Source: Halovivax gelatinilyticus (GTDB lineage: Archaea > Halobacteriota > Halobacteria > Halobacteriales > Natrialbaceae). Taken from it: 64,000 nucleotides of DNA. Both the position numbers and the translations under genes were made by a program. How positions within the stretch are numbered: the first letter of the stretch is position 1; every line of letters starts with the position of its first letter. The notes under the pieces were generated by a model. It was not told where the DNA came from, made no database searches, and saw only the letters and a list, made by a program, of their open reading frames with translations. The DNA lies in assembly GCF_024300625.1 (NCBI RefSeq), contig NZ_CP101322.1, positions 633,992-697,991 of the forward strand, in the 5' to 3' direction. Of the stretch, positions 50,276-60,002 are shown in pieces.

Positions 50276-52099
50276 ATGGAGGTAGCGGTGGCGACCGCCG
50301 CCCCACCGGTGACAGCCGAGGTTCTCGTCGCCTACGCCGTCGTCTGTCTCGCCCTCGTCCTCTTCGTGTTCGAGCCGATTCCGGTCGACATCGGAGCGAT
50401 CGTCGTACTCGTCGTGCTCGTGGTGCTCGAACCGTGGACGACGATCAGCCCGGAACAAGCCGTTTCGGGGTTCTCGAATCCGGCGACACTCACCGTACTG
50501 GCGATGTTCGTGCTGAGCGAGGGCATCAATCGAACGGGGACGATCCGGTTGCTCGCGGATCAGATCGTCGGACTGACTGGCGACGACGAGCGAAAGCAAC
50601 TGGCGGCGGTAATCGGCTTGAGCGGCGGCTTTGCGGGCGTCGTCAACAACACGCCGGTCGTCGCCGTCCTCATTCCGTTCGTCACCGACCTCGCCGAGCG
50701 GACCAACACCTCTCCGTCGAAGTTGTTCATTCCGCTCTCCTACGCCGCGATGCTCGGTGGGATGCTCACGCTCATCGGGACCGCGCCTAGCATCCTCGCG
50801 AGCGACATCTCCGATCGCCTCATCGATCGACCGTACTCGATGTTCACGTTCACGCACCTGGGGGCGCTCGTCTTGCTCACCGGCGCGATCTATTTGCTCA
50901 CGATCGGTCACCGGCTCATTCCGGAGCGCATCGACCCGGACGAAGACGCGTCGGATCTGTTCGAAACGCGCGAATACGTCTCCGAGGTGATCGTCCCGCC
51001 GAATTCGACCTTCGTCGGGAAGACGGTGCGGGAGGTAACCGACCAGATCGGGCGGAATACGGACGTGCTCCGAATTCTTCGACGCGGAAAGGTAATCCAC
51101 AGAGATCTAGACGAGCGGGCCATCCGAGCTGGCGATCACGTTCTGTTTCGCGGGCGGCGGTCGACGCTCCTCGAACTGACCGACTTTCGAGGACTCCAGG
51201 TCGCACCCGGACCGGCAACCGGCGGCCGAGCGGACGACGGCGACAGTTCTCCGATCGTCGAAGTGATCGTGGTCCCCGAAGTGGCCATCGCCGGCGAGTC
51301 GATCACGGTCGCGGATTTCAGGCGTCGCTTCGACGTTGCCGTACTCGGGATCCGCCGACAGGGCGAGATCGTGACCGGCCAGCTCTCGAAAACCCGCCTG
51401 CGGAACGGTGATACGCTGCTCGTGCAGGCGAGTGAACCGGCGATCGAACGACTGATGGCGAACTCGAACTACGTCGTGACCGAGGAGGTCACGCGGCCCG
51501 CGTATCGAACGGACCGCATTCCGGTCGCGATCGCTATCGTCGTCGGCGTCGTGGCGATCGCGGCGGTCGGCTGGCTCCCCGTCGCGATCGCGGCCCTCGC
51601 GGGAATGGCGGCGATGGTGGTGACCGGCTGCGTCAAACCGCCGGAGGTGTACGACGCGGTCGACTGGAACGTCATCTTCCTGCTCGCCGGGGTGATTCCC
51701 CTCGGCATCGCACTAGAACAAACCGGCGGTGCAGAAGTCCTCGCTCACCAGATTACCACCATCGCCGACTACGTTCCACTCGTCGTGTTTCTCGTCATAT
51801 TTTACATGTTGACGGCACTCATTACGGAAATTATCACGAATCTTGCGAGCGTCGCGCTCATGACACCGATCGGAATCGACGTCGCCCTGGAACTCGGCGC
51901 GGAGCCCTTTTCGTTCGTCCTCCTGGTGACGTTCGCGGCCAGTGACTCGCTGATGACGCCGGTCGGATACCAGACGAATCTCATGGTGTACAGTCGTGGG
52001 GGCTACCGATTCACGGACTTCATGCGCGTCGGTATCCCCCTCCAGCTGTTACTGGCCGTCGTCACGTCCGCCGGAATCGTCGTCTTCTGGGGCGTCTGA
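50276..52099 (+). CDS. SLC13-family anion transporter with two RCK_C domains
   Basis: A 607-residue membrane protein. Two membrane halves (about 10-215 and 415-607) with ArsB/SLC13-like motifs (GFSNPATLTVLAMFVLSEG, GVVNNTPVVAVLIPF, LIGTAPSILASD, NLASVALMTPIG) flank a cytoplasmic part with two TrkA-C (RCK_C) domains at about 225-300 and 315-390 (VPPNSTFVGKTVREV, VPEVAIAGESITVADF). Relatives carry sulfate or other divalent anions, and the RCK_C domains may sense ligands such as c-di-AMP in some transporters. Its 3' end overlaps the convergent PPOX-like gene by 51 nt. Confidence 0.88.
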   Translation: MEVAVATAAPPVTAEVLVAYAVVCLALVLFVFEPIPVDIGAIVVLVVLVVLEPWTTISPEQAVSGFSNPATLTVLAMFVLSEGINRTGTIRLLADQIVGLTGDDERKQLAAVIGLSGGFAGVVNNTPVVAVLIPFVTDLAERTNTSPSKLFIPLSYAAMLGGMLTLIGTAPSILASDISDRLIDRPYSMFTFTHLGALVLLTGAIYLLTIGHRLIPERIDPDEDASDLFETREYVSEVIVPPNSTFVGKTVREVTDQIGRNTDVLRILRRGKVIHRDLDERAIRAGDHVLFRGRRSTLLELTDFRGLQVAPGPATGGRADDGDSSPIVEVIVVPEVAIAGESITVADFRRRFDVAVLGIRRQGEIVTGQLSKTRLRNGDTLLVQASEPAIERLMANSNYVVTEEVTRPAYRTDRIPVAIAIVVGVVAIAAVGWLPVAIAALAGMAAMVVTGCVKPPEVYDAVDWNVIFLLAGVIPLGIALEQTGGAEVLAHQITTIADYVPLVVFLVIFYMLTALITEIITNLASVALMTPIGIDVALELGAEPFSFVLLVTFAASDSLMTPVGYQTNLMVYSRGGYRFTDFMRVGIPLQLLLAVVTSAGIVVFWGV

Positions 52100-52522
52100 A
52101 TCGATGCGAACCTGTGACGATCGACCCGACTGGTCGTTGATGACGAACTCGTACCACTGGTGGTCGATATCTTCCGGCGGGTGGTCGAACACCGTAATCT
52201 CGATCTCGGTCGCCTCCGCGTAGAACGACCGTTCGTTCGTTAGATCGATGTCCTCTAGCCGTCGAAGGACGCCGGTGAGGACCACGCTCTTCCACGCCGA
52301 GGGCGAGTCCCACTCGTAGGTAGTGAAACAGGCCAGTTCGGTCGATTCGATGAAGGCGTGCTTGCGGCTCTCGGGGACGAAGCCGAGGTCGAAGAGACAC
52401 CGGTGGTAGGCGTCGTCGTAGGCGAACGAGATCGGTATCGCGTACGCCATACCGTCTCGCGTGAGTGAAAGTACGCCGGTCCCCCGTTCGTGGAGGAACG
52501 ACTCGATTTGGGGTCGAGTCAT
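52049..52522 (-). CDS. Pyridoxamine 5'-phosphate oxidase-like flavin-binding protein
   Basis: A protein of about 157 residues with the split-barrel pattern of haloarchaeal PPOX-like proteins: IESFLHERGTGVLSLTRDG, MAYAIPISFAYDDAYHRCLF, SVVLTGVLRRLEDID and YEFVINDQSGRSSQVR. It probably binds FMN or a related cofactor. ATG 52522 gives a slightly short N-terminus; GTG 52600 would add VKKWRNGKRLADDRVSIVPA and may be the true start. The last 51 nt overlap the end of the anion transporter gene on the other strand. Confidence 0.72.
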   Translation of the reverse strand: MTRPQIESFLHERGTGVLSLTRDGMAYAIPISFAYDDAYHRCLFDLGFVPESRKHAFIESTELACFTTYEWDSPSAWKSVVLTGVLRRLEDIDLTNERSFYAEATEIEITVFDHPPEDIDHQWYEFVINDQSGRSSQVRIDSDAPEDDDSGGRDDGQ

Positions 52523-52813
52523 TCCCGTCCCGTACGCGTACGCTGGCACGATACTGACACGGTCGTCGGCCAGCCTCTTGCCGTTACGCCACTTCTTCAC
52601 CTGCTGTGAAAGCCGAACCCGCCGTTCGGGTCCAGGGCGTCGGTCGTAGCCGGGTCGGGGCCAAGATACCCGCACGGGGCCGGTAGCCCCGCCAGGGTCC
52701 GTAGTCGCCCTGTCGAGAGTTGGAAACCGCGTCAAGGGTCCAGTTACAGCGTCGAGTCTGACGCGAGCAACGAGCGCGCGACAGACTGAGCGGTACCAGT
52801 CCGCAGCGAGGCC

Positions 52814-54637
52814 TCAGACGTGCTCGTCCAGAAAGTCCGCGATTTCCGAGTAGGCCTCGATGCGGTTTTCCAGCTTCGAAAAGCCGTGGCCCTCGTCGTC
52901 GAAGATCAGCTTTCGGACGGGTAGACCCCGTTCGCGCGCCTCCTCGACGATCTGTTCGGCCTCGCCCACGGGCACGCGCGGGTCGTTCTCCCCGTGGAGG
53001 ACGAACAGCGGCGCCTCGATCTCCTCGACGCGGTGAATCGGCGAGATCGACTCGAGGAACTCTCGGTCCTCGGCGAGGCTCCCGTACTCGGCTTCGCGAA
53101 GCGATCGACGCCAGTCACCCGTGTTCTCTAAGAAGGTGACGAAGTTTGCGATGCCGACGATGTCGATCCCAGCCGCCCACAGATCGGGGTACTCCGTCAA
53201 CGATGCGAGTACCATGAACCCACCGTAGGAGCCGCCCATACAGGCGATTCGGTCGGGATCGATCGCCGGGTGATCGGCGAGCCAGTCGACGCACTCGGCG
53301 ATGTCGCGAACCGAGTCCATCCGCTTTTCGACGTCGTCCAGGCTCGCGTACTCGGTGCCGTAGCCGGACGACCCGCGGACGTTCGGTTCGAAGTACGCGT
53401 AGCCGCGGTCGAGGAAGTACTGCTTGACCCCCGAGAACGAGGGCCGACGCTGGCTCTCGGGTCCGCCGTGGATGTCGACGATGACCGGCAAATCCTCGCC
53501 GGCGTCGGCCGGCAGCGTGAGAAAGCCCGGAACCGAGAGGCCGTCGAAGCTTTCGACGCGGACCAGTTCGGACGCGTCGAACGTCTCGCGGGGGATGCCC
53601 GCCGTCGGGGCGTCCGTCCAGCGCTCGGCCGCGCCGGTCTCGACGTCGACGACGAAGACGTTGGCGTTGACGGTGTCGCCGGTCGTCGTGCAAGCGAATC
53701 GCTCGGCGTCGGGATCGAACGAGACGGCACCGGCGACGCCGCCGGGAAGGTCCGGTTCCGGGAACGTCTCGAACGCGGTCGGATCCGAGTCGTCGAACTC
53801 GCCGACGGTGAACTCGGTGTAGCCGTCGACGTTTCGCGAGAAGACGAACCGGCCCGACTCGTCGTCGAGCGCGATGCCGTCGACGTTCCACCCGTCGCCG
53901 TCGGCGACGATCTGTAGGGTCTCGGGGCCGAACTCGTCGGCGTCGAGATCGACGTAGGCCAGATAGAGCGTGTCGCTGTCCTGGTCGGTGACGGTGTAGA
54001 TTCCGCGGCCGTCCGGGGCCCAGCTCGCGCTCGTGTACCTGACCTCCCCCTCGTGCGGTGTGAGGTGGGTCAGCTCACCCGATTCGAGGTCGAGCGTGTA
54101 CAGATCCTGATCGAAACTCGCGTGGGCCTCCGAGACGAGAAGGTGCGAGTCGTCGGGACTAAAGCCGGCGAGAGAAAGCCAGCCGTCGCCCTCGTAGACC
54201 ATCGTGGCGTCGTCACCCGTCGCATCACGATCCTGGACGTAGAGGTCGAAGACCGCCTCGTCGCGGCGGTTCGACGCGAACGCAACGCGCCCGCCGTCGT
54301 GGCTCCACCCGCCCCAGCGGTGCTTGGCGTCGGGGTGTGCGGTCAGATTCTCGATTCGGCCGTCGGTCGCGTCGAGTCGGTAAAGCTGTGCGCGCTCGTT
54401 TCCGCCCTCGTCCATCCCGAAGACCAGCTCCGGTCGCTCGGGCGACCAGCTGGCGAACGTCACTCGCTCGTCAAAGAAGGTTCGCTGTGTCGGCCAGCGT
54501 CCCGGGCCGTCGAGCGTCCACACCTGGCTCACGCCGGTGGTGTTCATCAGAAAGGAGAGTCGTTCGCCGTCGGGACCGAACGACGCCGACGAGGCCGAGC
54601 GGATGTTGAGGTAGCGGTCGATGTCGTAGGCGCTCAT
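52814..54637 (-). CDS. S9 family serine peptidase (acylaminoacyl peptidase type)
   Basis: A 607-residue prolyl-oligopeptidase family enzyme. Residues about 1-340 form a beta-propeller (repeated SWSPDG-like blades such as FASWSPERPELVFGM, GGWSHDGGRVAFASN, SASWAPDGRGIYTV). The alpha/beta hydrolase domain has the nucleophile in GGSYGGFMVLA (Ser near 470), Asp in HGENDPRVPVGEA and His in DDEGHGFSK. No signal peptide: cytosolic. It cleaves short peptides and fits the two flanking peptide transporter operons. Confidence 0.92.
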   Translation of the reverse strand: MSAYDIDRYLNIRSASSASFGPDGERLSFLMNTTGVSQVWTLDGPGRWPTQRTFFDERVTFASWSPERPELVFGMDEGGNERAQLYRLDATDGRIENLTAHPDAKHRWGGWSHDGGRVAFASNRRDEAVFDLYVQDRDATGDDATMVYEGDGWLSLAGFSPDDSHLLVSEAHASFDQDLYTLDLESGELTHLTPHEGEVRYTSASWAPDGRGIYTVTDQDSDTLYLAYVDLDADEFGPETLQIVADGDGWNVDGIALDDESGRFVFSRNVDGYTEFTVGEFDDSDPTAFETFPEPDLPGGVAGAVSFDPDAERFACTTTGDTVNANVFVVDVETGAAERWTDAPTAGIPRETFDASELVRVESFDGLSVPGFLTLPADAGEDLPVIVDIHGGPESQRRPSFSGVKQYFLDRGYAYFEPNVRGSSGYGTEYASLDDVEKRMDSVRDIAECVDWLADHPAIDPDRIACMGGSYGGFMVLASLTEYPDLWAAGIDIVGIANFVTFLENTGDWRRSLREAEYGSLAEDREFLESISPIHRVEEIEAPLFVLHGENDPRVPVGEAEQIVEEARERGLPVRKLIFDDEGHGFSKLENRIEAYSEIADFLDEHV

Positions 54638-54833
54638 GTCCGACAGCGAGTCGCCCCGTCGTCCTATGTGTTCGGGTTCCGGCGGTCCACCGCGAGGAGG
54701 GCCGACCCGAGTATCGCATCCGTACGCCCGTTCAGCTCGCGCCTACGAATCTTCGGCGCGGCCTACATCGAAACTCGTCGATCGTCGCCCCTTATAAATC
54801 GTCGCCTACACGTGTTCACGACTGTTCAAATAC

Positions 54834-54862
54834 GCGTAATTATATTCAGGATATATTCGATT
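54834..54862 (+). promoter_or_regulatory. Probable promoter of the rightward ABC operon
   Basis: An AT-rich block with TAATTATATT and ATATATTCG lies 40-65 nt upstream of the ATG at 54899, the only strong TATA-like DNA in the divergent region shared with the S9 peptidase gene. Confidence 0.45.
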
Positions 54863-54898
54863 AGACTTACCCCGTACCCGGCCCAGTATTGGGGGTGT

Positions 54899-56836
54899 AT
54901 GCCGCATGGTAACAGCCTGTCTCCGAACCGGCGACAGGTACTCGGTATGGTCGGTGGGGCGACCGTGGCCGGAATCGCAGGATTCCCGGCCGTAACGGCA
55001 CAGGACGACGACCTCGACCCCGTCGAGGACCGCGTCGAAGTAGATCCGGCCGACATCGTCGAGGGCGGGACGTTAAACGTCGGGCTCGTGCTCGACCCCG
55101 ACACGTTCGACGAACCACAGAGCGTGGAAGCGCCGGCGACGATCGTCCACCAGCTCTTCTACGAGACGCTCTTGCGGCCGTCCGCATCGGGCGAACCGCA
55201 CGAGTGGCTCTCGGAGTCGTTCGAGCTCGTCGAAACGCAGGACATCGATCGGTCGGCCTACGAGGAGTACATGGTCTCGGCGCCGATCGAAGACGGCGTC
55301 ATCGAGACCGAAGAGCAGATCGTTGTGACACATCCAGAGACGGACACCGCCGAGGACGACGAGGCACAGGTGCTCACCGTCGCGGAGACCGGTGACGCCG
55401 TCGCCGACGGCGTCTTCGGGATGCAGTACCGACACGAGCTCCACGAGGGGGTCGAATTCCACAACGGCGAGGAGTTGACCGCCGACAACGTCGTCCAGTC
55501 CTACGAGCGCTGGGAGCACTCGGCGAACGCCGGGCAGGTGTTCGATCAGTTCCTCCACGCGGAGGCCGAAGACGAGTATACGGTCAGCATCTACTCGCAG
55601 GTTCCCGACGCGGAGGCGATCGACGACAACCTCTGGCCGATCTACCCCGAAGAACAGGCCGACATCCCGCTCGGCGAGTGGGATCCGCTCGAGGGGAACG
55701 ATCCCATCGGGACCGGTCCGTGGGTGTTCGAACAGTACGAAGAGCAGAACTTCATCGTCGTCAGCCGCAACGAGAACTACTGGCTCGAGGAGGTCGGCCT
55801 CGACGCGATGCCGTGGTGGGATGGTCCCGACGACTTCCCGGCCAGTCCCGTGATCGACGAGATCCAGATGGAAATCGTCCCGGAAGACTCGACCCGGGCG
55901 GCCGCCCTCGAGACGGGCGAGATCGACCTGACGTACAACCTGACGGCCGATCAGAACACCAGTTTCGATCAGTCCGAGGACTTTCGCGTCGCGACGAGCT
56001 CCGGCGGCTCGTACCTGTTCGTCCAGTTCCCGGTGACCGTCGAGCCGTTCGACGACGAGCGGGTTCGGCGGGCGGTCAATCACCTCATCCCCCGAACGGA
56101 CATCGTCGAGACGATCGAACAGGGCTGGGCCACCGAAGCGTGGGCGCCGCTGCCGGAACTGGCGGCCGAAGCCGGGACGACGGACTACGAGCAACTCGAG
56201 GAGAATCTCCGCGAGTACAACGAGTTCAACCCCGAACGCGCCCAGGAACTCATCGAAGAAGCCGGCGTGGAGACGCCGATTCAGGCGAACTTCCAGACGA
56301 ACTCCGACAACGACGACCGCGTCCGCAAGGGCGAGTTCATCGTCGAGTCGTTAAACGCCTCGGGGCTATTCGACGCGACGCTCGAGACCCCGGGCGACCT
56401 CACGACGTTCGTCGGGATGTTCTTCGAGCCCGACTACCACGAGCAGGGTAACATCGCCATGGTGGGCCTGTCGGGAACGTTCAACCCGCACAGCTTCGTC
56501 GAGGCGATCCACCACCCGGATCAGTTCCTCGAGTGCTGTAACGGCAACATCCCGCCAGGATCGCTGCCGGCCGAGTTCGTCGAGGACATGGACAACGCCC
56601 AGTTCGGGATCGACATCGCTGACGATCCGGACATGCGCGCAGAGCGCTACGACGAACTCTGGGAGCAATTCCTCGAGATCAACGCGAACTCGATCGTCGA
56701 CTTCGAGATTCAAAGCGCCGTATTGAACGACGTCGACCTCCACGGCTACAACATGTACCCGTTCGTCACGGGACTGCTGAGCTACGGCCTCCACAACCCG
56801 ATCGACCAGCAGATCACCTACATCGATCGACAGTGA
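54899..56836 (+). CDS. Peptide/nickel ABC transporter substrate-binding protein
   Basis: A 645-residue SBP_bac_5 protein, the first gene of the rightward operon. A Tat signal (NRRQVLGMVGGATVAGIAGF) without lipobox cysteine is cleaved near AVTAQ, so the mature protein may be held by other means. Family segments include LHEGVEFHNGEELTADNVVQ, DPIGTGPWVFEQYEEQNFIV and RRAVNHLIPRTDIVE. It is longer than most relatives: an acidic insertion at about residues 105-165 precedes the HEGVEFHNG segment. Substrate is not predictable. Confidence 0.88.
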   Translation: MPHGNSLSPNRRQVLGMVGGATVAGIAGFPAVTAQDDDLDPVEDRVEVDPADIVEGGTLNVGLVLDPDTFDEPQSVEAPATIVHQLFYETLLRPSASGEPHEWLSESFELVETQDIDRSAYEEYMVSAPIEDGVIETEEQIVVTHPETDTAEDDEAQVLTVAETGDAVADGVFGMQYRHELHEGVEFHNGEELTADNVVQSYERWEHSANAGQVFDQFLHAEAEDEYTVSIYSQVPDAEAIDDNLWPIYPEEQADIPLGEWDPLEGNDPIGTGPWVFEQYEEQNFIVVSRNENYWLEEVGLDAMPWWDGPDDFPASPVIDEIQMEIVPEDSTRAAALETGEIDLTYNLTADQNTSFDQSEDFRVATSSGGSYLFVQFPVTVEPFDDERVRRAVNHLIPRTDIVETIEQGWATEAWAPLPELAAEAGTTDYEQLEENLREYNEFNPERAQELIEEAGVETPIQANFQTNSDNDDRVRKGEFIVESLNASGLFDATLETPGDLTTFVGMFFEPDYHEQGNIAMVGLSGTFNPHSFVEAIHHPDQFLECCNGNIPPGSLPAEFVEDMDNAQFGIDIADDPDMRAERYDELWEQFLEINANSIVDFEIQSAVLNDVDLHGYNMYPFVTGLLSYGLHNPIDQQITYIDRQ

Positions 56837-56900
56837 CCGGCGGACGAGTCGAGGAATCGACGACGACCATCCGACGCGCCCCGTTCGGGGCTCGATTCAC

Positions 56901-57857
56901 ATGAGTCTCAGGCGTTTCATCCTAAAGCGGTTCCTGGTGACGATCCCAATCCTCTTTGGGGTCTCGATAGTGACGTTCGCACTCGTCCACCTGACGCCGG
57001 GCGATCCGGTCAGCCAGATGGTCGCGCTAAATCCGGACGTCTCTGCGGCGGAAGAAGAACAGATACGCCGACAGTACGGCCTGCACCTGCCCGTCTGGGA
57101 GCAGTACGTAAACTGGGTCGGGGGGATCCTCCAGGGCGACTTCGGCGAGATCATCGGGACCAATCGTGCCGTCGAAGACGTCGTCTGGGCTCGACTGCCG
57201 GAGACGATCGCGCTCGGTCTGTTCGGCTGGGGCTTTGCGCTCCTGATCGCGATTCCGACCGGGATCTACGCGGCGGTGAACAAAGACCAGATCGGTGACG
57301 ACGCCAGCCGCGTCGTCGCCCTCTCGGGTATTTCGATCCCGAACTTCTGGCTCGGACTCATGCTAATCTTGATCTTCGCCGTCGTCCTCGGCTACTGGCC
57401 CGTACTCGCCCCGCGCGAGCCGCTCTATCACCCGGATATGTTGTGGTACCTGGTCTTGCCGGGTATCACGATCGGAACGGCCTCCTCGGCCATCCTGATG
57501 CGAATCATGCGCTCGTCCATGGCGGAGGAGTTGAACAAAGAGTACGTCACCGCGGCCCGGGCGAAGGGACTGCCCGAACGGACGGTCATCTTGAAACACG
57601 TCCTGCGGAACTCGCTCATCTCCGTCGCCACGGTGGCCGCGTTTCTCACCGCGAGCATCATCTCCGGATCGGTCGTCGTCGAGGTCGTCTTCAGCTGGCC
57701 GGGGCTCGGCCGCGAGTTCATCAACGCGATCCAGGCGCGCCAGATCGACCTCATCCTGGCGATCACGCTGTTTACCGGCGTGGCGATCATCCTGGCGAAC
57801 TTGCTCGCCGACATCGCCTACGCGCTGCTCGATCCGAGAATCAGAGACGAGTACTGA
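56901..57857 (+). CDS. dppB: Peptide/nickel ABC transporter permease, DppB type
   Basis: A 318-residue permease with about six membrane helices. It opens FILKRFLVTIPILFGVSIVT then FALVHLTPGDPV and has the EAA loop EYVTAARAKGLPERTVILKH. Second gene of the rightward operon, 64 nt after the binding-protein gene and 6 nt before dppC. Confidence 0.9.
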   Translation: MSLRRFILKRFLVTIPILFGVSIVTFALVHLTPGDPVSQMVALNPDVSAAEEEQIRRQYGLHLPVWEQYVNWVGGILQGDFGEIIGTNRAVEDVVWARLPETIALGLFGWGFALLIAIPTGIYAAVNKDQIGDDASRVVALSGISIPNFWLGLMLILIFAVVLGYWPVLAPREPLYHPDMLWYLVLPGITIGTASSAILMRIMRSSMAEELNKEYVTAARAKGLPERTVILKHVLRNSLISVATVAAFLTASIISGSVVVEVVFSWPGLGREFINAIQARQIDLILAITLFTGVAIILANLLADIAYALLDPRIRDEY

Positions 57858-57863
57858 CCACAC

Positions 57864-58919
57864 ATGACCACAGAACGATACGTACCAGACGAGCGCGGTC
57901 GGATCCAGATCACGGGGTTCGATCCGGAACGCGTCATCGAACGCGAACCGCTATCAGAGTGGACGGAAGATACCGGCGGCGAAACGGTCGGCCGGTGGCG
58001 CAGAGCCGTCGGACGGTTCACCCGGAATCGAAGCGCCATGCTCGGACTGTTCGTCGTGCTCGTCATGACGCTGCTCGCCGTCTTCGCCCGCCCGATAACC
58101 GTCGGCGGCTTCGCCGTCCAGCCGTACGCCATCGCCCCGTTCGAGCCCTCTGATATCGTCGCGTTTCACGGCTCCGACGCGGGTATCTACGCCGAACCGT
58201 CGCGAGAACACCCGATGGGAACCGACGAGACCGGCCGCGATCTGTTCACCCGGGTGCTCTACGGCGGCCGATACAGCATTTCGATCGGCTTCATCGTCGT
58301 CTTCCTGACGGCGACGTTCGGTATCGTCTACGGGAGTATCTCCGGCTACTTCGGCGGCTGGACCGACGAGATCCTGATGCGCTTTGTCGACCTCATCTTC
58401 GCGTTCCCCGGACTCGTGCTCGCGCTGATCATCGTCGCGATGCTCGGCGGCGGCTACTGGCAACTGGTCGCAGCGTTCAGCCTGGTCGGCTGGGCCTCCT
58501 ACGCTCGCCTGATACGCGGCGAGGTTCTCAAGGTGAAACAAAACGAGTACGTACTCGCAGCGAAGGCGCTCGGTGCGCGCGATCGATCGATCATCTTCAA
58601 GCACGTCGTGCCCAACGCGTTGGCCCCGGTGGTCGTCCAGGCGTCACTCAGCGTCGGGACCGTCGTCATCGGCGTCGCCGCGCTCGGCTTTCTCGGCGTC
58701 GGATTCGACCCCGGAACGCCCGAGTGGGGAACGATGTTAGACGCCACGCGCGAGACGCTGATCGCCGGGCCGACCGGGTCGATCCCGTGGTGGGCGACGG
58801 TGTATCCCGGCGTCGCGATCTTCCTGTTCGTGATGGCCATGAACTTAATCGGTGACGGCATCAACGACGCGCTCGACGCCCAGGAGGGCGAAGTCGCCCT
58901 GCAGGGAGGTGGCGGCTGA
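57864..58919 (+). CDS. dppC: Peptide/nickel ABC transporter permease, DppC type
   Basis: A 351-residue permease. A cytoplasmic N-terminal arm of about 55 residues precedes the first helix (MLGLFVVLVMTLLAVFA); HPMGTDETGRDLFTRVLYGG is the typical DppC block and EYVLAAKALGARDRSIIFKH the EAA loop. About six helices. It ends in TGATG, overlapping the dppD start by one base. Confidence 0.9.
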   Translation: MTTERYVPDERGRIQITGFDPERVIEREPLSEWTEDTGGETVGRWRRAVGRFTRNRSAMLGLFVVLVMTLLAVFARPITVGGFAVQPYAIAPFEPSDIVAFHGSDAGIYAEPSREHPMGTDETGRDLFTRVLYGGRYSISIGFIVVFLTATFGIVYGSISGYFGGWTDEILMRFVDLIFAFPGLVLALIIVAMLGGGYWQLVAAFSLVGWASYARLIRGEVLKVKQNEYVLAAKALGARDRSIIFKHVVPNALAPVVVQASLSVGTVVIGVAALGFLGVGFDPGTPEWGTMLDATRETLIAGPTGSIPWWATVYPGVAIFLFVMAMNLIGDGINDALDAQEGEVALQGGGG

Positions 58920-60001
58920 TGGCGCTGCTCGAAGTTTCGGACCTCTCGGTGAACTTCTACACCCAGGAGGGCGTCGTCAAGGCCGTCGACGGGCTCTCTT
59001 ACGAGATCGACTACGGGGAGAAGTTCGGCGTCGTCGGCGAGAGCGGCGCCGGAAAGAGCGTCACGGCCCTCTCGCTGATGCGCCTCATCGAGGATCCCGG
59101 TCGGATCGTCGAGGGCGAGATCGTCTTCGACGGTCAGAACCTGCTCGAGCTGAGCGACCAGGAGATCAGAAACGTCAGGGGCAACCGGATCGCCATGATC
59201 TTTCAGGACGCACAGACGGCGTTGAACCCGGTCTACACGATCGGCGAGCAGATCGCGGAGGCGATCAGACACCACCTCGGCTACGACACGGAGCAGGCGA
59301 AAGCCCGGGCGATACAGTTACTCGACGACGTGGGCATTCCGGAGGCAGAAACCAGGTACAACGACTATCCCCACCAGTTCTCCGGCGGGATGCAACAGCG
59401 CGCCGTCATCGCCATCGCCCTCTCGTGCGATCCCGACCTGCTCATCTGTGACGAGCCCACGACCGCGCTCGACGTGACGATCGAGGCCCAGATATTGGAA
59501 CTGATCGAGGAACTCGCAGACGAGTACGACACGGCAGTCCAGCTGATAACCCACGATCTCGGCGTCATCGCGCAGGTCTGCGATCGCGTGCTCGTCATGT
59601 ACGCCGGCAAACCGGTCGAGAAGGCGGACGTCGACGACCTCTACTACGATCCCAAACACCCCTACACGGTCGGGTTGATGAGTTCGATCCCGCGCGTCGG
59701 CGATCCGAGCGATCGCCTCCAGACGATACCGGGAACCATGCCGGACCTCGTCGAGCTGCCGTCCGGCTGTAGTTTCCACCCGCGGTGTCCGTTCGCAGAG
59801 GAGGTCTGCCCGCAAATCGAACCACCCCTGGTTGACGTCGAAACCGGCCTCCCGGCCGAGGAGTCGGCGACGCACTCGTCGGCCTGTCTCGAGTACACCG
59901 GCGACTTGGAGGAGGGTCTCGACTACGAGGTTCACGTCGAGGAAACGGCGGACTACGAACCGGATCAGCCCGAAGACACCCGACCCGAGGAGGGAGATTG
60001 A
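58919..60001 (+). CDS. dppD: Peptide/nickel ABC transporter ATPase, DppD type
   Basis: A 360-residue ABC ATPase. Walker A GESGAGKS is at 40-47; FQDAQTALNPVY, signature FSGGMQQRAVIAIAL, Walker B LLICDEPTTALDVT, and the oligopeptide/dipeptide C-terminal block GCSFHPRCPFAEEVC follow. The tail is acidic. It overlaps dppC by one base, and dppF starts 1 nt after its stop. Confidence 0.9.
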   Translation: MALLEVSDLSVNFYTQEGVVKAVDGLSYEIDYGEKFGVVGESGAGKSVTALSLMRLIEDPGRIVEGEIVFDGQNLLELSDQEIRNVRGNRIAMIFQDAQTALNPVYTIGEQIAEAIRHHLGYDTEQAKARAIQLLDDVGIPEAETRYNDYPHQFSGGMQQRAVIAIALSCDPDLLICDEPTTALDVTIEAQILELIEELADEYDTAVQLITHDLGVIAQVCDRVLVMYAGKPVEKADVDDLYYDPKHPYTVGLMSSIPRVGDPSDRLQTIPGTMPDLVELPSGCSFHPRCPFAEEVCPQIEPPLVDVETGLPAEESATHSSACLEYTGDLEEGLDYEVHVEETADYEPDQPEDTRPEEGD

Positions 60002-60002
60002 G

